Part shown: positions 1 to 12,104 of the stretch, one piece after another
How positions within the stretch are numbered: position 1 is the first letter of the stretch
How the letters are laid out: every line of letters starts with the position of its first letter
Assembly (NCBI RefSeq): GCF_902148845.1
Contig: NC_043757.1
Coordinates: 6,380,828 to 6,444,827, forward strand
Length of the DNA: 64,000 nucleotides
Reading direction: 5' to 3'
Source of the DNA: Salarias fasciatus
Taxonomy: Eukaryota > Chordata > Actinopteri > Blenniiformes > Blenniidae
Translations under genes and position numbers: made by a program
The notes under the pieces: generated by a model
The model's database searches: none
What the model saw: only the letters and a program-made list of their open reading frames with translations
What the model was told of the DNA's origin: nothing

Positions 1-2107
1 TCGTAATAAACCTGGTCTGCTAGTGGGTTCAGTTTTGGGTCTCCTCATTCGATTCAAACACAAGTCAAGTGAATCATATTGATTTCAGACTTTTTTCTTT
101 ACTTTTCCCCAAGATTGTGTTCAGGCTTGTTGATCTGTCAGAGTTCTGACTTTGCAGCTCTGGAGGGTATTTTAGTGACTTGAAAGCCGATTGTTTTAGT
201 TGATTTCAGTGCCAGCTGCAGCCTGCATCTGGGTTTGTTTTTAGCGTTTGGGCTCAGAGAGAAAATGTTTCCTCTCTTCCTGTCACATTAACAATGTCCA
301 GATTTTCGCTGCTAAATAAGATTTTTTTTTTTTATTCAAGAGTGAATACTTGAGTTAGACAGCCCAGCCGAAGGGTTAAGGTTAAGATATATTTGCTCTA
401 TATATGTGGAGGAAAGCTGCTTTGGATGTTTTCTTGAAGGCAGAAATGGTGAAATGACTCACTTCACCGCCCTGTGGTCTAAAGTAGTATTACACTAAAG
501 GTTGGCCCGCCTGACTGAAGAAGATTCAGCCGCAACATTGTGTTGATTGATTGTTTCTGATCATAAAATCTGATGCAGTAGAGGTTACTTTAGCCTGAAC
601 ATGTTCTGGAATGGTTTTGTAACGAACCGATATTCATGAACTGTGCATTTTTCATGCTGCGCAGTGACATTTAAGAGCTCTGTGTTCTCTGGATTTCTAT
701 TTTAGAAGGACGAAGTTTGGTGTTTTCTCAGTGTGTTTGTACTGTCTGTGTGTGTGTGTACTCTGAGCAAGTTTTTAAGGGAGTCGGCAGTTTGCTCATC
801 TGTTATATCTACCTCCTCTTGACACACACACACACTAACACACACACTTTTATCCCTGTTTCCTCGTCTATTTTCACTTTTGTGTGTTCTTATCTTGTTT
901 GACCTCCTCATCTCCCTCTATACTTTGTTTATTCTTAATCAGATTAATCACTCCTTCTCTAAATCACCTTAAAGTGGCAGTAAATCCCTTTTCTTGTCTT
1001 TATCCCCCCCCCCCTCTCTCTCTCTCGGTCTCTCCCTCTCTCTCTCCCTCCTCACTGGCCCTCCTGTTAACATCTTCTGGTCAGTCCCCCCCTCCAGTCC
1101 TCTTTTGCGTGTCCCTGTGGTGTGTCTCTGCTGCCCCCTGCTGTTTGCTGGTCAGGCTGCAGGACACTCTGTCTTAATCCAGTAGTTTTTAGCAGCTCAT
1201 ACTTTTCTTCAGTGATGTAACTGTGTGAAGCATTTTTAACTCAAGTCATAAAGCAGGATTTAAATTCAGTTTTGTGGAGGAAAGGTAAAGTTGTGAGATC
1301 TCCCGTGAGATCTTGAGGCCTTTTCCAGGCCGAAAGGGATATAACATCCCTCTGGAGTTTGTTTAAGGCCGTTCTCCACCTCTCCTCCCAGTTCAGTGTG
1401 CCCAGAACACGTCTCGGGGGAGGACGATGTCCTGGTTTGAGGCTGGAACCACCTCATCTGGGTCTTTTCCAGAGAAACTAATACACCGCTGTATTCTTCT
1501 TGATGTCTGAACTCCACAAACTCTCCCTCAATGCGAGGCGGTGGAGATGAATAATGCAGAGATGGTATAAAATAACCTCAGGCGTTGCCAGGAACTAAAA
1601 GGATCAGAAGGTTTAAACAAGAAACTCACGGCCATAATTCCAAAAAGCTCAGGACAATGTGTGAAATGTAGATAAAATCAATATGTGACAAGTTCTAATC
1701 ATCATCTGTCGAAGACATCAGTCTTTCAGAGTTTTATTTCCATTTTATGATTAGTACTTGCTCATTTTGAGTTTGACACTGTCAGAAACATTGGAACAAT
1801 GCTTATTAATGAATGTAGCAATGATTTAGATTAATTGGTGAAAGGCCAGTAATATGACTTGGCATAAAAACAGTGCTTTAAAGAAGCAGAGTCTCTTGGA
1901 TCTGAGATGTACAGAGGTTCCAACATCTCCCAAGCTTCCCGATCCTTATGAAAACTAAAGAAAAGCTTCATGCTGCTTCTCTAAAATGCCCAATGAAAGC
2001 AACGGGATATAATGGAAGAAGGACTTCACCCCCTATTTGAAGTGATACCTTGAGTGAAACGGGACGTACGACTTGTAAGGTTTCCTTTGTTTCATGTCTT
2101 TTTGTAG
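1..2107. other. Non-coding sequence, probably an mrps5 intron
   Basis: The first recognisable mrps5 exon begins at 2108, in the middle of the protein, so this stretch is most simply the intron before it. I looked for the upstream mrps5 coding segment and did not find it. The stretch holds a TG/CA-rich patch at about 740-850, a C run followed by CT repeats at 1006-1060, a CTCF-like core at 1131-1143 and a degraded LINE-like fragment at about 1266-1515. Nothing else stands out. Confidence 0.6.
1266..1515. repeat. Degraded LINE-derived fragment
   Basis: The stretch resembles, in diverged form, a common fish LINE-associated segment with the landmarks 'ttccaggcc', 'cccagaacac' and 'accacctcatctgg' in the expected order. 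It is too decayed to translate. The family (L2/Rex-like) is recalled, not computed. It lies in the presumed mrps5 intron. Confidence 0.4.
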
Positions 2108-5100
2108 GTGAAGAGCGTGTTCAACATGACGGCCAAAGAGGGCAGGAAGAGGTCCATCAGCTGTCTGGTAGCTGTGGGGAACGGAAACGGAGCCGCAGGT
2201 TTGATTTCCTGAGAAAATGCACAACTTTGACTCAACAGTGGAACATGGTTTCATCACATTTTGAAACAACTCTTCATTCAAATATGTCCACACAAACTAC
2301 ACAACAAATGAAAGTAGAGGCTCCACAGACCATGAGAGTATAAGATCTTACCTTTTTTTCCAAGGAATTTCTGTAAAAGCGAGGAAGCACCTGTAAAATA
2401 ACAAATGATGCTCAGACGTTTGTTCTCTGACACCACCTGACTGAACCCCCTCCCTCCCCACAGGCTTCGCTTTGGGGAAAGCAGCAGACAGAAACACGGC
2501 TCTCAGGAAGGTGAGGCTTTTTAAATCAGACATTGAGGTTTTAAGTCAGTGTCTCCAGTCGTTCTGGCTCTAGAGTTGAATCTCAATAATAAAGTAAAGA
2601 GAAGCCGAGTAATGATCAACCGGATAGTTTTTCCAGTTACGCTTCGTTGATAAGATCTAACATTTCAACCCAATGCTACTATAACCCTTTAACCTAGTAA
2701 TACTAGGGCTACTGTTCAAGATTAGTAATTGATTTGAATTGGTGTTGATTAATCTGTTAAACTCCGCAGTGGAGTAGTTTGGGTTATAGTAGTTTCTGTT
2801 TCCCACCTCCTGGACAAATTCCTAAAGAAAACATCGTGGATTGAGCCGATCGGGAAATTCCTTTTTTCCATCTTGCCTTCTTTGTTGTCCTTATTTGCAG
2901 CATTTCTGCTCATGATTAAAATAACATTGCTGAAAGGTTTAGTTTGTTGTGTTTGCTCTGCAGGCCAAGAACAGAGCCATGCACTACTTGTACTACATCG
3001 AGCGATACAACGACCACACCAGTAAGTCTTTCATCTCTATTTCTCCACATTTCAGTGATTCTTTGCTGAAAGATGCTTATCAACTGAATATGAGGTTAAA
3101 ACCTCTCACACGTTTCCTTGTAAATAATTAAATTCCAGTGAAGGAATGCAGGAATAAAATCTCATTTGGGAGTTGCTTTCATTGATTGTAAAACAGCAGA
3201 AAGTTCTCTAAATGTTTAATTTGACCTCTTATCTCATGTAGTATGTGCAGCTTCAGATGCTACATATTTCATAAGCATGGTGCCATCCGTGCTCAGGACA
3301 GAAGTGAAGGGTCTTTTATCAGCGTGGCGGGATGGGGGATAAAGATGAAAGAACAGTATAGTGCTCGATGTGAAATATGTTTCTTGTGCCACTTCAACCT
3401 GATGGATGGTTCTGAATACGAGGAAAATCAGAGCAGTGACAAACACAGAAGTGGAATAAAGCTGTAAACACAACTGTGGGAAACACTCTTGTCGGTTTAC
3501 TTTTTACACAATTTTGAGCCCTGAGTTTTGATATATTCAACTCATCCTCATATTTTGCTTCGATCATACATTTCAATTCTCTGGGCCTTTCAGGACACCG
3601 GAGCTCACTGTACACAGTGGACGTGTTTAAAGGTAGAGCAGAGCGTCATCTGCATAGCAGTGAAATTTATTATTACATTCAACACTTGTCTCCTCATATT
3701 ACCTGTTTTCAAACATGTAAAAATGTATTTTTTGATACAGCAGAGGATTCCTCTGCACTGCTCCAGCTTCTTCTTCTTCTTCTTCTTCTTCTTTTTTTTT
3801 TTCTAACCTGAGGCCTGTGTGGCTGTTTGTGCCGGCTGCTGCGAGAGAGACCAAAAGATTAATGTGCGTGACTCATCGGCTCCCATCGAGCCCACCGGAG
3901 GAGAAAGTTAGCTTCCTGTGCTGGCCTCAAACCAGACAAGAGTGTGTGTGTGTGTGTGTGTGTGTTTCTGTATTTTCACCCAGCTTGAGCTCAGAGCTGT
4001 GCTACTTTTAGTTTTTTTTAAGGTCACGGAGACAGAAAGCTCAGTCTGTGTGACCATCTGCAGAGTCTCCCTGTAAACCTTTGTTTTTAAGTGTGAATGT
4101 CACAATATGAAGGTTCTGATAACCTGGAGATCAGAAATCCTTAAACGTGTGAAAGCTCCGGGGGGTAAAGCAGGAAAAATGTAAAAATCGTGATAAGAAG
4201 GGGGTTGAGAGCAAACACATGATTTAATTTACCTCCATAGTAAGTAGTTCTTCTGCACATGCACGAGTAGATGGAAAATTACCAGTGCGGCCTAAAGACA
4301 CATTATTCCAATACGACTGAAGCGTCTTGATGTAACAAACATGGATGATAAATCAGGAATGCACCGATATCAATACCAGTTAGATTAACAGCTCATAAAA
4401 ATTGTATTTCTTTGGTTTCAGTCTTTCCGTGTTGTCGTTGTAATTACTGTAAAATCAAAGTGAGCTCATGAAAGAGGAGTTTTTCTAACTTTGTATCTCG
4501 ATGAAGGAAGACCTCCTGCAGTCACAGCAGATGTTCGCTTCCCCCTCGCTCTCTGTGTGTGTCTGACGTTTAGTTTTACGTTTTAGATATCTTCACCCAG
4601 CAGGATGCGTCCCCAGACACTCTCCTCCCATATTCCCCGGCTTCGTCCCCGCAACCAGAACTCCGTCTCGGAGTCCCTCAACAAAGCCTCATTTATAAAT
4701 TGAAGCGAATGTCCCGAGGACACTGGGACAGCAGAGATGCTTTAAAATGTTGTGACACAACAAGATTTTAACCCGCAGCTACAGAGCAGCAGCACAGAGG
4801 GACCTGGCGTGTCTGAATAAGTGATTATCACAGCTGCTGCAGCAGCAGCAGCAGCGAGCGAGCGGCGCCGGCACGTCGGACGACGTCTGGTCTCCAGGTA
4901 GAGAAGCAGGAGGCCTGAGGAACAGCAGCAGGAAATAACAAAGCAACGCCATCCATTTGGAAAACGGCACAAACAATGAGAAGAATATCCTCAAACTGCA
5001 TTGCCTGATGCATTTCTATCCGTATTTCTTTTGCCTTTCAATAGTTTACCACGACATCGAGTCCAAGTTCAAGAGGACGACGCTCCGCATGAAAAAGCAA

Positions 5101-5866
5101 AACGAAGGTACATCTGACCCTCGTCTGACGGAGCCTCGGAGGAAATGCAGGAGCCTGACTGTGCTTGTTGTGTGCGCAGGTTACGGGCTGCACTGCCACC
5201 GAGCCGTCATCACCATGTGCAAACTGATCGGCATCAAGGACATGTACTGCAAAGTGGAGGGCTCCGTCAACCTGCTCAACATCACCCGGGCGCTCTTCAC
5301 CGGGCTGGCCAATCAGGTGAGGGCGCGGCAGACTCCCCACGCCGCAGCAGGACTCGGTAACGTCACGAAGACGGATTTACTGATAGAGGTCAAATGGATT
5401 TCTCCCACTTCTCAAAGACATTGATGATGCTGGTGCTTGTTACGAGAGAGCAAAAAGTTCAAACAGTGGATCCTTTCTCACCTCTAGATATTAGGCGATA
5501 AGTTATTCGAAGCTCTCAAGCTCTGTGTGACGAAGCTCTCAAGCTCTGTGTGACGTTTTTTTTAAATTTCAAGTTCATTAAAGGAGTAAGTAAAAGCTAT
5601 AGTTTTTATATTACCTTTTTTTTTTTTTTAATCACCCTCAGAAAACCCACCAGATGACGGCGGAGATGAAGCAGCTGCACGTGGTGGAGTTCCAGAATCA
5701 GCGCGGCCCGCTGCCCATCGTGGTGGCGAGCCCCAAAGACGGCGCCCGGCCCAACCCGGAGTCCGAGGACGAGATCCCCGACACCCCGCTGCACTGGGAC
5801 GACGTGCGAGCCGCGCAGGGATTCAAACGCTCCACGTGGGCCAGCGTCAAGCGCACCATCTGGTAG
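2108..5866 (+). CDS. mrps5: Mitochondrial small-subunit ribosomal protein uS5m (MRPS5), 3' part
   Basis: This is the C-terminal part of the mitochondrial ribosomal protein S5, a component of the small mitoribosomal subunit. Six exons join in phase: 2108-2198, 2464-2510, 2964-3021, 5045-5107, 5180-5316 and 5642-5866 (stop TAG 5864-5866). The first exon reads [16 protein letters not shown] and runs into the S5 double-stranded-RNA-binding core ([13 protein letters not shown]). The next exons give [19 protein letters not shown] and then [20 protein letters not shown]. The end is typical of MRPS5 ([12 protein letters not shown], then a Trp-rich tail ending VKRTIW). All introns are GT-AG. The N-terminal half lies to the left of the window. 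An AATAAA follows at 5984. The gene is convergent with the mal gene downstream. I am confident of the family and of the C-terminal exons. Confidence 0.95.
5508..5553. repeat. 23-bp perfect tandem duplication
   Basis: A 23-base unit beginning CGAAGCTCTCAAG occurs twice head to tail (5508-5530 and 5531-5553) in the last mrps5 intron, about 90 bases upstream of the final acceptor. The two copies are identical, so the duplication is probably recent. Confidence 0.8.
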
Positions 5867-5983
5867 CAGAGCAGCGGCGAGACGAGGCCGGGAGGAAGAA
5901 CACATTACTGGACTGAGAGACGCCAGAGAGGACGGAGGGAGGAGCTGAGGTCAAAGGCCAATAGTGACAAACTATGCTTAAAA

Positions 5984-5989
5984 AATAAA
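5984..5989 (+). terminator. mrps5: mrps5 polyadenylation signal
   Basis: A canonical AATAAA lies about 118 bases after the mrps5 stop, followed by GT/T-rich sequence (tgtgtttt, gtgtgtt) at 6063-6090. This gives a short 3' UTR. Confidence 0.75.
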
Positions 5990-6561
5990 GTGTATTTCCT
6001 GATCAATGTGGGCGTGTTGAAAAATGTTGGATGTGATAATAAATCTGATATAAAACTGTGAAAATCTGTGTTTTGTGTGTTTTCTATAAAATGTGTGTTG
6101 TTTAATTAATATATTCCAAGCTTTAAAGACATTCTAGGCAGGACAGTTTCATATTTTGCACGTCCTATAAGACAGAGCAGAAATACTTCATTAATCCCGG
6201 AGAGAGGTTCCTGTTCTGTTCTACACTGTCCTATTAGAGAACTGTTGGCCAACTGGAGTTCAAAGTGCAATTTAAAAAAAAAAAGTGCACTGCAGAGAAG
6301 AAATTACTGAAGAAAAGAGCCAGTTTTCACTTAGTGACTGTTAAGAATACACACACTGGCCATAACATTAAGAACACCTGTTGAACTACGCCTTCAGCAT
6401 TTAATTGATGAGCATAGTTGAGGATGATCTGCTCACCTCAGCCTGTCAGTACGATGACTGTATGGACCGAAGTGACTGAAGACCAGAGCTGGTCAGCTTT
6501 CCCCTGACGTGGACAGCTAGTATTGCTGTGATCATAACTGTAACCTAAACTATTTGAGAAA

Positions 6562-6647
6562 TGCTCCAAGTGAGTTTCGAACTCACAACCTCAGCATAGC
6601 ATACTGTCTTATAAGTACTGCGCGCTGACCGATTGCGCCACTGGAGC
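6562..6647 (-). tRNA. tRNA-Ile (UAU), intron-containing, diverged copy with short intron
   Basis: Read on the minus strand this begins GCTCCAGTGGCGCAATCGG and carries an A box (TGGCGCAATCGG), a B box (GTTCGAAAC) and the anticodon loop CUUAUAA, whose UAU anticodon decodes AUA. The intron after position 37 is about 12 nt, against about 20 nt in the two sister copies. Every stem still pairs: the anticodon stem is CAGTA/TGCTG, where the sister at 9590 has CGGTA/TGCCG (a compensated A-U for G-C). The T stem is GTGAG/CTCAC, and the acceptor keeps seven pairs with one G-U. There is no run of four Ts immediately downstream. It may be functional or a recently diverged copy. Confidence 0.8.
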
Positions 6648-6932
6648 CTGTGGGTAGTCAGGAGCTGTTTCCTGCTTCAACCTAATGCCACCCAGGATGT
6701 CATCCAGTTATTTATCATCCTCGTGTGGTTAAAGCCACACAGAAGCTTGATGGCACTAGATGAGATCTGAGTATGATGTTTGAAGTTCTGTGAATTCTGG
6801 CTACGTCTGGTTGTCTACATGTTGTACAGGAGGATCGTTCCTCCTGCCTTGCATAGATGCTGCTCATGGCCTGTTTTTCTCTGGTGACTTTCTTTCCAAT
6901 GAAGGAGAACTGATGGCAGTTCTCTAAAGGAA

Positions 6933-7026
6933 TGCTCCAGGTGAGGCTCGAACTCACAACCTCAGCATTGCTCTGCAGTGTACTGTTTTATAAGTACCGC
7001 ACGCTGACCGATTGCGCCACTGGAGC
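6933..7026 (-). tRNA. tRNA-Ile (UAU), intron-containing
   Basis: A 94-nt minus-strand gene beginning GCTCCAGTGGCGCAATCGG, with anticodon UAU in the loop CUUAUAA and an intron of about 20 nt after position 37. The intron ends GCAGAGC, as I recall for vertebrate tRNA-Ile(UAU) genes. The B box GTTCGAGCC is intact. The anticodon stem CGGTA/TGCTG has one extra G-U wobble. The flanking terminator is weak (TTCCTTTAG). It lies between the convergent mrps5 and mal genes. Confidence 0.92.
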
Positions 7027-7199
7027 TGCTGCAGGCCTTTTCTCCCTGAAAGCTAATTGTTTTCCTGTTCATGCACGTTGTGCTGGACACCAGGCGGTAC
7101 TTCTCCTTCTGAAGACTGAAATATTTCATCGTCTCTTGTTGATAGTCATCACATAGTCCATTTTATTTGTGCAATTGTCGTCGTAATGTAACAGGTTTT

Positions 7200-8369
7200 T
7201 TTTTATATTGATTTCTGCCCTCATTGAATTAGAAGGCCTGTCGACCGGGATCCGCCCTCACCTGGCCCGATGTGAGCGTTCCCACAAATTCCCTCGCAGC
7301 GTGTTTTCCCTGCTTCCTCTCTTGAGCGCATTTCCACTGATTTTATCGAGGGGTAGGTGTTCAGTTTGCTCCCTGCACGGCTGGATTTGGAATAACACTG
7401 AACCAACACATCAGCCAACATCAGGCGTACTGCAGCTGTTCTGCCTCCACATTTTCAGAGGAAATAAAGACACCCAAACAAGTCGTAGATTTTTTTTAAT
7501 TTTATTAATGAGGATTTTAAAAAAAACATCAAAACTATACAAATACATCTCCAACTTAAAAATAACATGTCATGATTTTCCAGCTCAGTTTTCCTCAGTT
7601 GAAGTTCTGGAATTTCTCTTCTTGTTTCAGAATCACAAATGGGTCAGAAAATCAGTCCATGAATCAGAATCCGGTGCTACCGTTCACAAACACGAAGCTC
7701 TGCGGGATCAGAAGGTTCGACCTGTTGACGTTAAAGCAATAACTGACATGAAGAAACAAGACTTTGGAGCTGTAGCGTCTGTCAGCCAGTGGAGTTGGCG
7801 TCAGTGAGAGAAAACTGGATTTCTGAGTCATTAATGTGATTTTATATCAGTTTCTCCATGTTCAGGTGGGAAACAGCAGAGGTAATGATTTAAATGTTTG
7901 CATTAAACTTAAGCTTACAATATAAATGCATCAGGATTCTCAGAAAATCAATCAGCTAATAATATATTGCGAGAAATTAAAGAGAAATAGTGTGTGATTG
8001 AGGTTTAAGCGAAGAAGAAAAAAGCAGGACTTTTTCCTGATTGATGAGAGTTTTGATAGTTTCTTCACATTTTTCTGAAGTATAACTCATCCTCTGTTTG
8101 CTTTTAATTTGTGGCATTACTCCAGTAATCCTAAAGTCACTTCATTCACAAAGAAATATTCACAACCTCAAAACAGGGCTTAAAGTCTTAACTCTAATCG
8201 CTTTGTGTGTTTTATGACAAAATATGTGAAAGTCTGATGAGAAGTAATTGTCAGGCTTAATATAATTTCAGTTGGTGGTATTTCTACTACACACACATAT
8301 GCACACACTCACTCACACACACACATACACACACATTCCTGTAGACACATACACTGTGTGTGAATCCTT
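7200..8369 (-). other. Probable 3' UTR of the first mal gene (to about 7500) and short spacer
   Basis: Downstream of the minus-strand mal stop (8370) the sequence is AT-rich, with a minus-strand AATAAA at 7501-7506 (tttatt on the plus strand). That would give a 3' UTR of roughly 0.87 kb. A 199-codon plus-strand reading frame at 7208-7807 crosses this stretch, but it has no domain and looks like chance. Confidence 0.55.
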
Positions 8370-8659
8370 TCAGAAGTGTTTCCATCGGATGGCAGACAGG
8401 ATGGCGTGGATGAAGTAGAGGAGCGTGGCCAGGTACGCAAACACCTGAGATGAACACAAATGAACACAAAAGACCAGATTAATCCCGACACTGCCAGGAG
8501 AAACGCGGCGAAGGCCTCGGTGCGGATTCTCACCACAGCTGCGATGTCAATCTGGTAGATTCTGAACTCCGCTACTGCCTTGCTCAGGAAGGTGATGTAC
8601 GCCAGAATCACTCCGGCACTGAGGAAGAAGAGCGCCGCCAGACTGTGGTAAGCAAAATC

Positions 8660-8702
<43 letters not shown>

Positions 8703-11700
8703 GTTAAAACACCACAAACACATCCTGTCAGTTCCATCAGAGCCTAACTTACGGCCGCGGCCCAGGCGGGGCTGTTCCTGTGACCCCCGGCCATGAAGAT
8801 GACCATCCAGAGGAAGGTCATGACGAAGCAGAAGACCGAGACGAACATCACCCAGCCCAGCGGGTTGGTCGGGCTGATGCGGGTCGACGCCACCAGGATC
8901 CACACCAGGCCGCCGAACACCTGCAGACGCAGAGCAGGGCGGCGGTGAACCAGCAGATCGCTCAGGCTTCGTTCAAACCGCGATGCAAAATGTTCGTGAT
9001 GTTTGCATCAACGTGAAAGGCACGAAACCTTTCTGGAACAACAAAAAAGCGTTTTCACCTGAAACGTCCAGAGACATTAAATTCTACATTATGACAAGTG
9101 AATAATTAAGCTTTAAACACATTGTTGATTTACAACGAGACAAATTTCAGGCATGTTTGCATTTAGAAAAATGCAACGACGGATAGAAACTACATTTAGA
9201 AGAAGGCGCGGCTTCATGAAGCACTTTCTGCTTTGTACAGATTTGCTCTGTCCTGCACAAACGGCAGAAAGTCTAAATTTTGAAGTCTAATAAGGTAATG
9301 CCGTCGTTCCTTTATTGAGGGCTTTCTGTTCTCTGAGGCTCTCAGAGGATGCGGTCTGAAGCAGTTTGCCCTTTTAATGCAGAATGGTCTGGAGTAAGGG
9401 GGGCTACTGCAAAACCCTCTGCTTACTGATGCATTATGGGAGTTTTCCCAGTGGACGAGTGAAGTGCCTCAAAGCAGATGGAGAAAAGCTCCCTAATTTG
9501 TGTTTAAGCGACAGGTATGTTTAACTGTCCTATCATCCGTTCTTCCTCTTCACTCTGCAGCTTGATGATGAACTGCCTTTCTAAATAAATGCTCCAGGTG
9601 AGGCTCGAACTCACAACCTCGGCATTGCTCTGCAGGATACTGTCTTATAAGTACCGCGCGCTGACCGATTGCGCCACTGGAGCTTAGGCAACCAAGAGTA
9701 CCGATCATAAAAAGTTCACATTTCAGGAAACTTATAGATGAAGGTGAAAGTGGACTGAAAAAGAGGCAAAACTGCAGCTGATGAATTAGGGATCGTTCAA
9801 GAACAAAACGCCACATCACTGTGAATGTTGACTAAACAAACAGATGAGGGTGGTGTTTGGTTTGTCAGGTTACTGGAGGGTTTAACCACATCCGTGTCGC
9901 CTCACCTCTCTGGAATCCAGTGTTAGACTGAGTCTTACTGCACAATGATCTGTGATAAGAGCTTTTTCAGAGTTAACACAGGCACTGATATCACGATCAC
10001 ACCTCTTATTTACATTACATTAAGATAACGCTGACATTAAAAGACGTCTCAACCCATCGGTGCGGCAAAAACTAACAACTTAGAGCAACTACAACTTCTT
10101 TATCGCTCGACATGAGAGGCAAAAAAGGTTAATGAAGTCTACTTCCAATTAATCCTGGAAGATAAATAAAAGGACAATTAAAGAAAAGTGAAATATTTAG
10201 AAGCTGTGTGGTCAATTGATAGGATATTTTAGGTATAAATTGTGAAATATGTGTGATATTTATGTATATATGTGTGATTCATATTTTTAATGTATACATA
10301 TTCTAGTGAGTCCAAAAAAGCTGTTTTTCCCTTTTCTCATTTAAAACCAATATTTTATAAAAGCTCAAATACTACACACCACATACTGTAGAGGTTAATT
10401 ATGCGTGAATAATCAGAATTCTTGCGCAGGATCTTCTGAAGATTCAATGAAATGATTTATTGCATTCAGCCGACAGTCATTCAAGGATGGATAAGGACTT
10501 CATTCGAAAACAACATGTACAAATATCATGCTCCATCCTTTCATTCTACGTTTTATCACCAGTACTGCACAGAGCACATGAATCGACGGCTGAATAACTA
10601 ACTAATGTTATCTCGGCTGAAATTGGAACTAAATTTTGTGGTAAAGCATTGATTTTCTGCTCTGAAGAGCATAGAAAAATGCTGCATTCCTGTGTTATTC
10701 AACACTGGATGTGATGCAGTTTATAGAAACTGTATAAACTGTATCTTCAAATAAATCTGTCTTTTTTATTACAGTTGTAGTCAGACTGTACAGTACTATG
10801 AGGAAGTTGCAGTGAGAAAGAGATTAAATGGAGTTTCGTTCAAAAACCATATTAAGGGCGTATCAGAGGACGACTCCACCTGAAATTGCTCAACTTTACA
10901 AGTGGATGATAAAAGAAAGAGTAAATATGCTCTGATGCAATGCAATAAATTACTGTTGTGGGTGCAGCCGTGCATCGGTTCAAAACCTATAAAAATGGTG
11001 ACAGCTGCAAAAACATCCCATTTGCATGGCTGACTGAAGGTAACCCACCGTGGTTAAATCTAAATATACGATACAAAAGACTAAATCGTCGCGTCAGCTG
11101 TCGTATGAAGACTTTCTGTCTTTTGTTTGAAGAAGAAGAGTTGACCGCATTCTTTCTTGGACACAATATGAATGAAATATGAGCAGAGAGAAGATGTGGG
11201 TCGTCCTCCCTCATGAAAAACGTGCTTCATTGTCTCCTTTTATTTACCAAAATTTGGTTTTTTTACTTTCCTTCTGTTATTCTCCACAACCAATATGGTT
11301 TCATTTAGAACCTTTTTCTTTTTTTTTTTTGAATAATAAAATCAATCACTTTCATTCTTTGAATGTTCTTTTATTTTAAGACTCAGAATTTAGGCCAAAG
11401 ATGGCCGCTTTGGTCACTGTGAATGTTGCAGAAACTTCATCCTTTACCATCTAAACTGTAACTGAATTCATTAACCACAATAATGTAGGACAATTAAGGC
11501 TCCAAAGTCATCTTTTTTGAAAAGACGACTAACTGTATAACTATGATTTTGTCCAACGTCAGTGCTTTTAATATTTCCCAGCTCTTGATTGAAGTGATTT
11601 TGCAGAGATATCTCATTAAAAAGTGCTTTAATTGACCACTGTGTGCAGTCAGTGGCTGATTTTACTGGACCGCCTGACGTCTGTGGGCCATCAGTCTGCA

Positions 11701-12004
11701 ATAAACGCTTTCAGTAGTTGCCTTATTAATGCTGTGCCTGTCTCAAAGGTTTTTTTCAAATTTTGAGAAAAAAATGATGACTTGAATTGAATCCTGATAC
11801 GTATATCAAAAACCTCTCGATAACATTGTAATATAGTCATATTTGCAGGTTCAACTTAAGAGTGAGGAAAAGCATGTGAAAGGACCCCGATGACAGAGTG
11901 TCTTTTCTCACCAGCTCCGGCAGGTAGAATATGTCCGGGGCGGTGGTGCAGATCCCCAGGCCGCTGGGCAGGCTCCCCATCGACTGTGCGCTGGTTGCAG
12001 CCAT
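8370..12004 (-). CDS. mal: MAL-family MARVEL-domain proteolipid (mal)
   Basis: Four minus-strand exons join in phase: 11912-12004 (ATG 12002-12004), 8753-8920, 8534-8659 and 8370-8444 (stop TGA 8370-8372). They give 153 residues, the size of mammalian MAL. MAL proteins are four-span membrane proteolipids that organise glycolipid-rich raft membranes and apical or myelin sorting. The hallmarks are VFGGLVWILVAS (TM1), GWVMFVSVFCFV (TM2), an AYHSLAALFFLSAG segment (TM3), IAAVVFAYLATLLYFIHAI (TM4) and a basic RWK end close to MAL's RWKSS. All introns are phase 0 and GT-AG. A CTATAAG box lies about 95 bases upstream of the ATG. A tRNA-Ile gene lies in intron 1. The neighbour mrps5 is also next to MAL in human, which supports the assignment. 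Confidence 0.92.
8662..8700. repeat. (CA)n microsatellite in mal intron 2
   Basis: About 19 uninterrupted CA units start a few bases upstream of mal exon 3 on the minus strand. The repeat, read as (TG)n, directly abuts the TAG acceptor and takes the place of a polypyrimidine tract. Confidence 0.9.
9590..9683 (-). tRNA. tRNA-Ile (UAU), intron-containing, nested in mal intron 1
   Basis: A 94-nt minus-strand gene and the most canonical of the three. It has acceptor GCTCCAG/CTGGAGC, A box TGGCGCAATCGG, anticodon UAU, an anticodon stem CGGTA/TGCCG fully paired by Watson-Crick apart from one U-G, an intron of about 20 nt, and B box GTTCGAGCC. It lies in intron 1 of mal on the same strand, so mal pre-mRNA is transcribed through it. 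Downstream Ts are short (TTTATTTAG). Confidence 0.94.
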
Positions 12005-12096
12005 CACTGCCTCTTCCTTCTCCCGGGAGCCGAGTCAACAGCGAGCCGCCCGGCCTCCTCTCCAGACTAACGGAGCCGCCACAGGCGCGCCCGACC

Positions 12097-12104
12097 CTTA
12101 TAGG
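12097..12104 (-). promoter_or_regulatory. mal: TATA-like box of the first mal gene
   Basis: On the minus strand CCTATAAG lies about 95 bases before the mal ATG, inside a GC-rich stretch (11930-12310). The spacing suits a short 5' UTR. This is inferred from the motif only. Confidence 0.5.

Noticed and set aside
6350-6385. Fragment 'cactggccataacatta' and the related piece at about 17865
   Set aside because: Looks like the end of a common fish repeat, but too short to assign or bound.
7208-7807. 199-codon plus-strand reading frame
   Set aside because: Lies over the mal 3' UTR, has no domain or splice context, and its composition is Ser/Leu/Lys-rich like chance translation of AT-rich DNA.
8547-8903. 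118-codon minus-strand frame with Pro/Gly/His-rich product
   Set aside because: An alternative frame of mal exons 2 and 3 that reads through a CA repeat.
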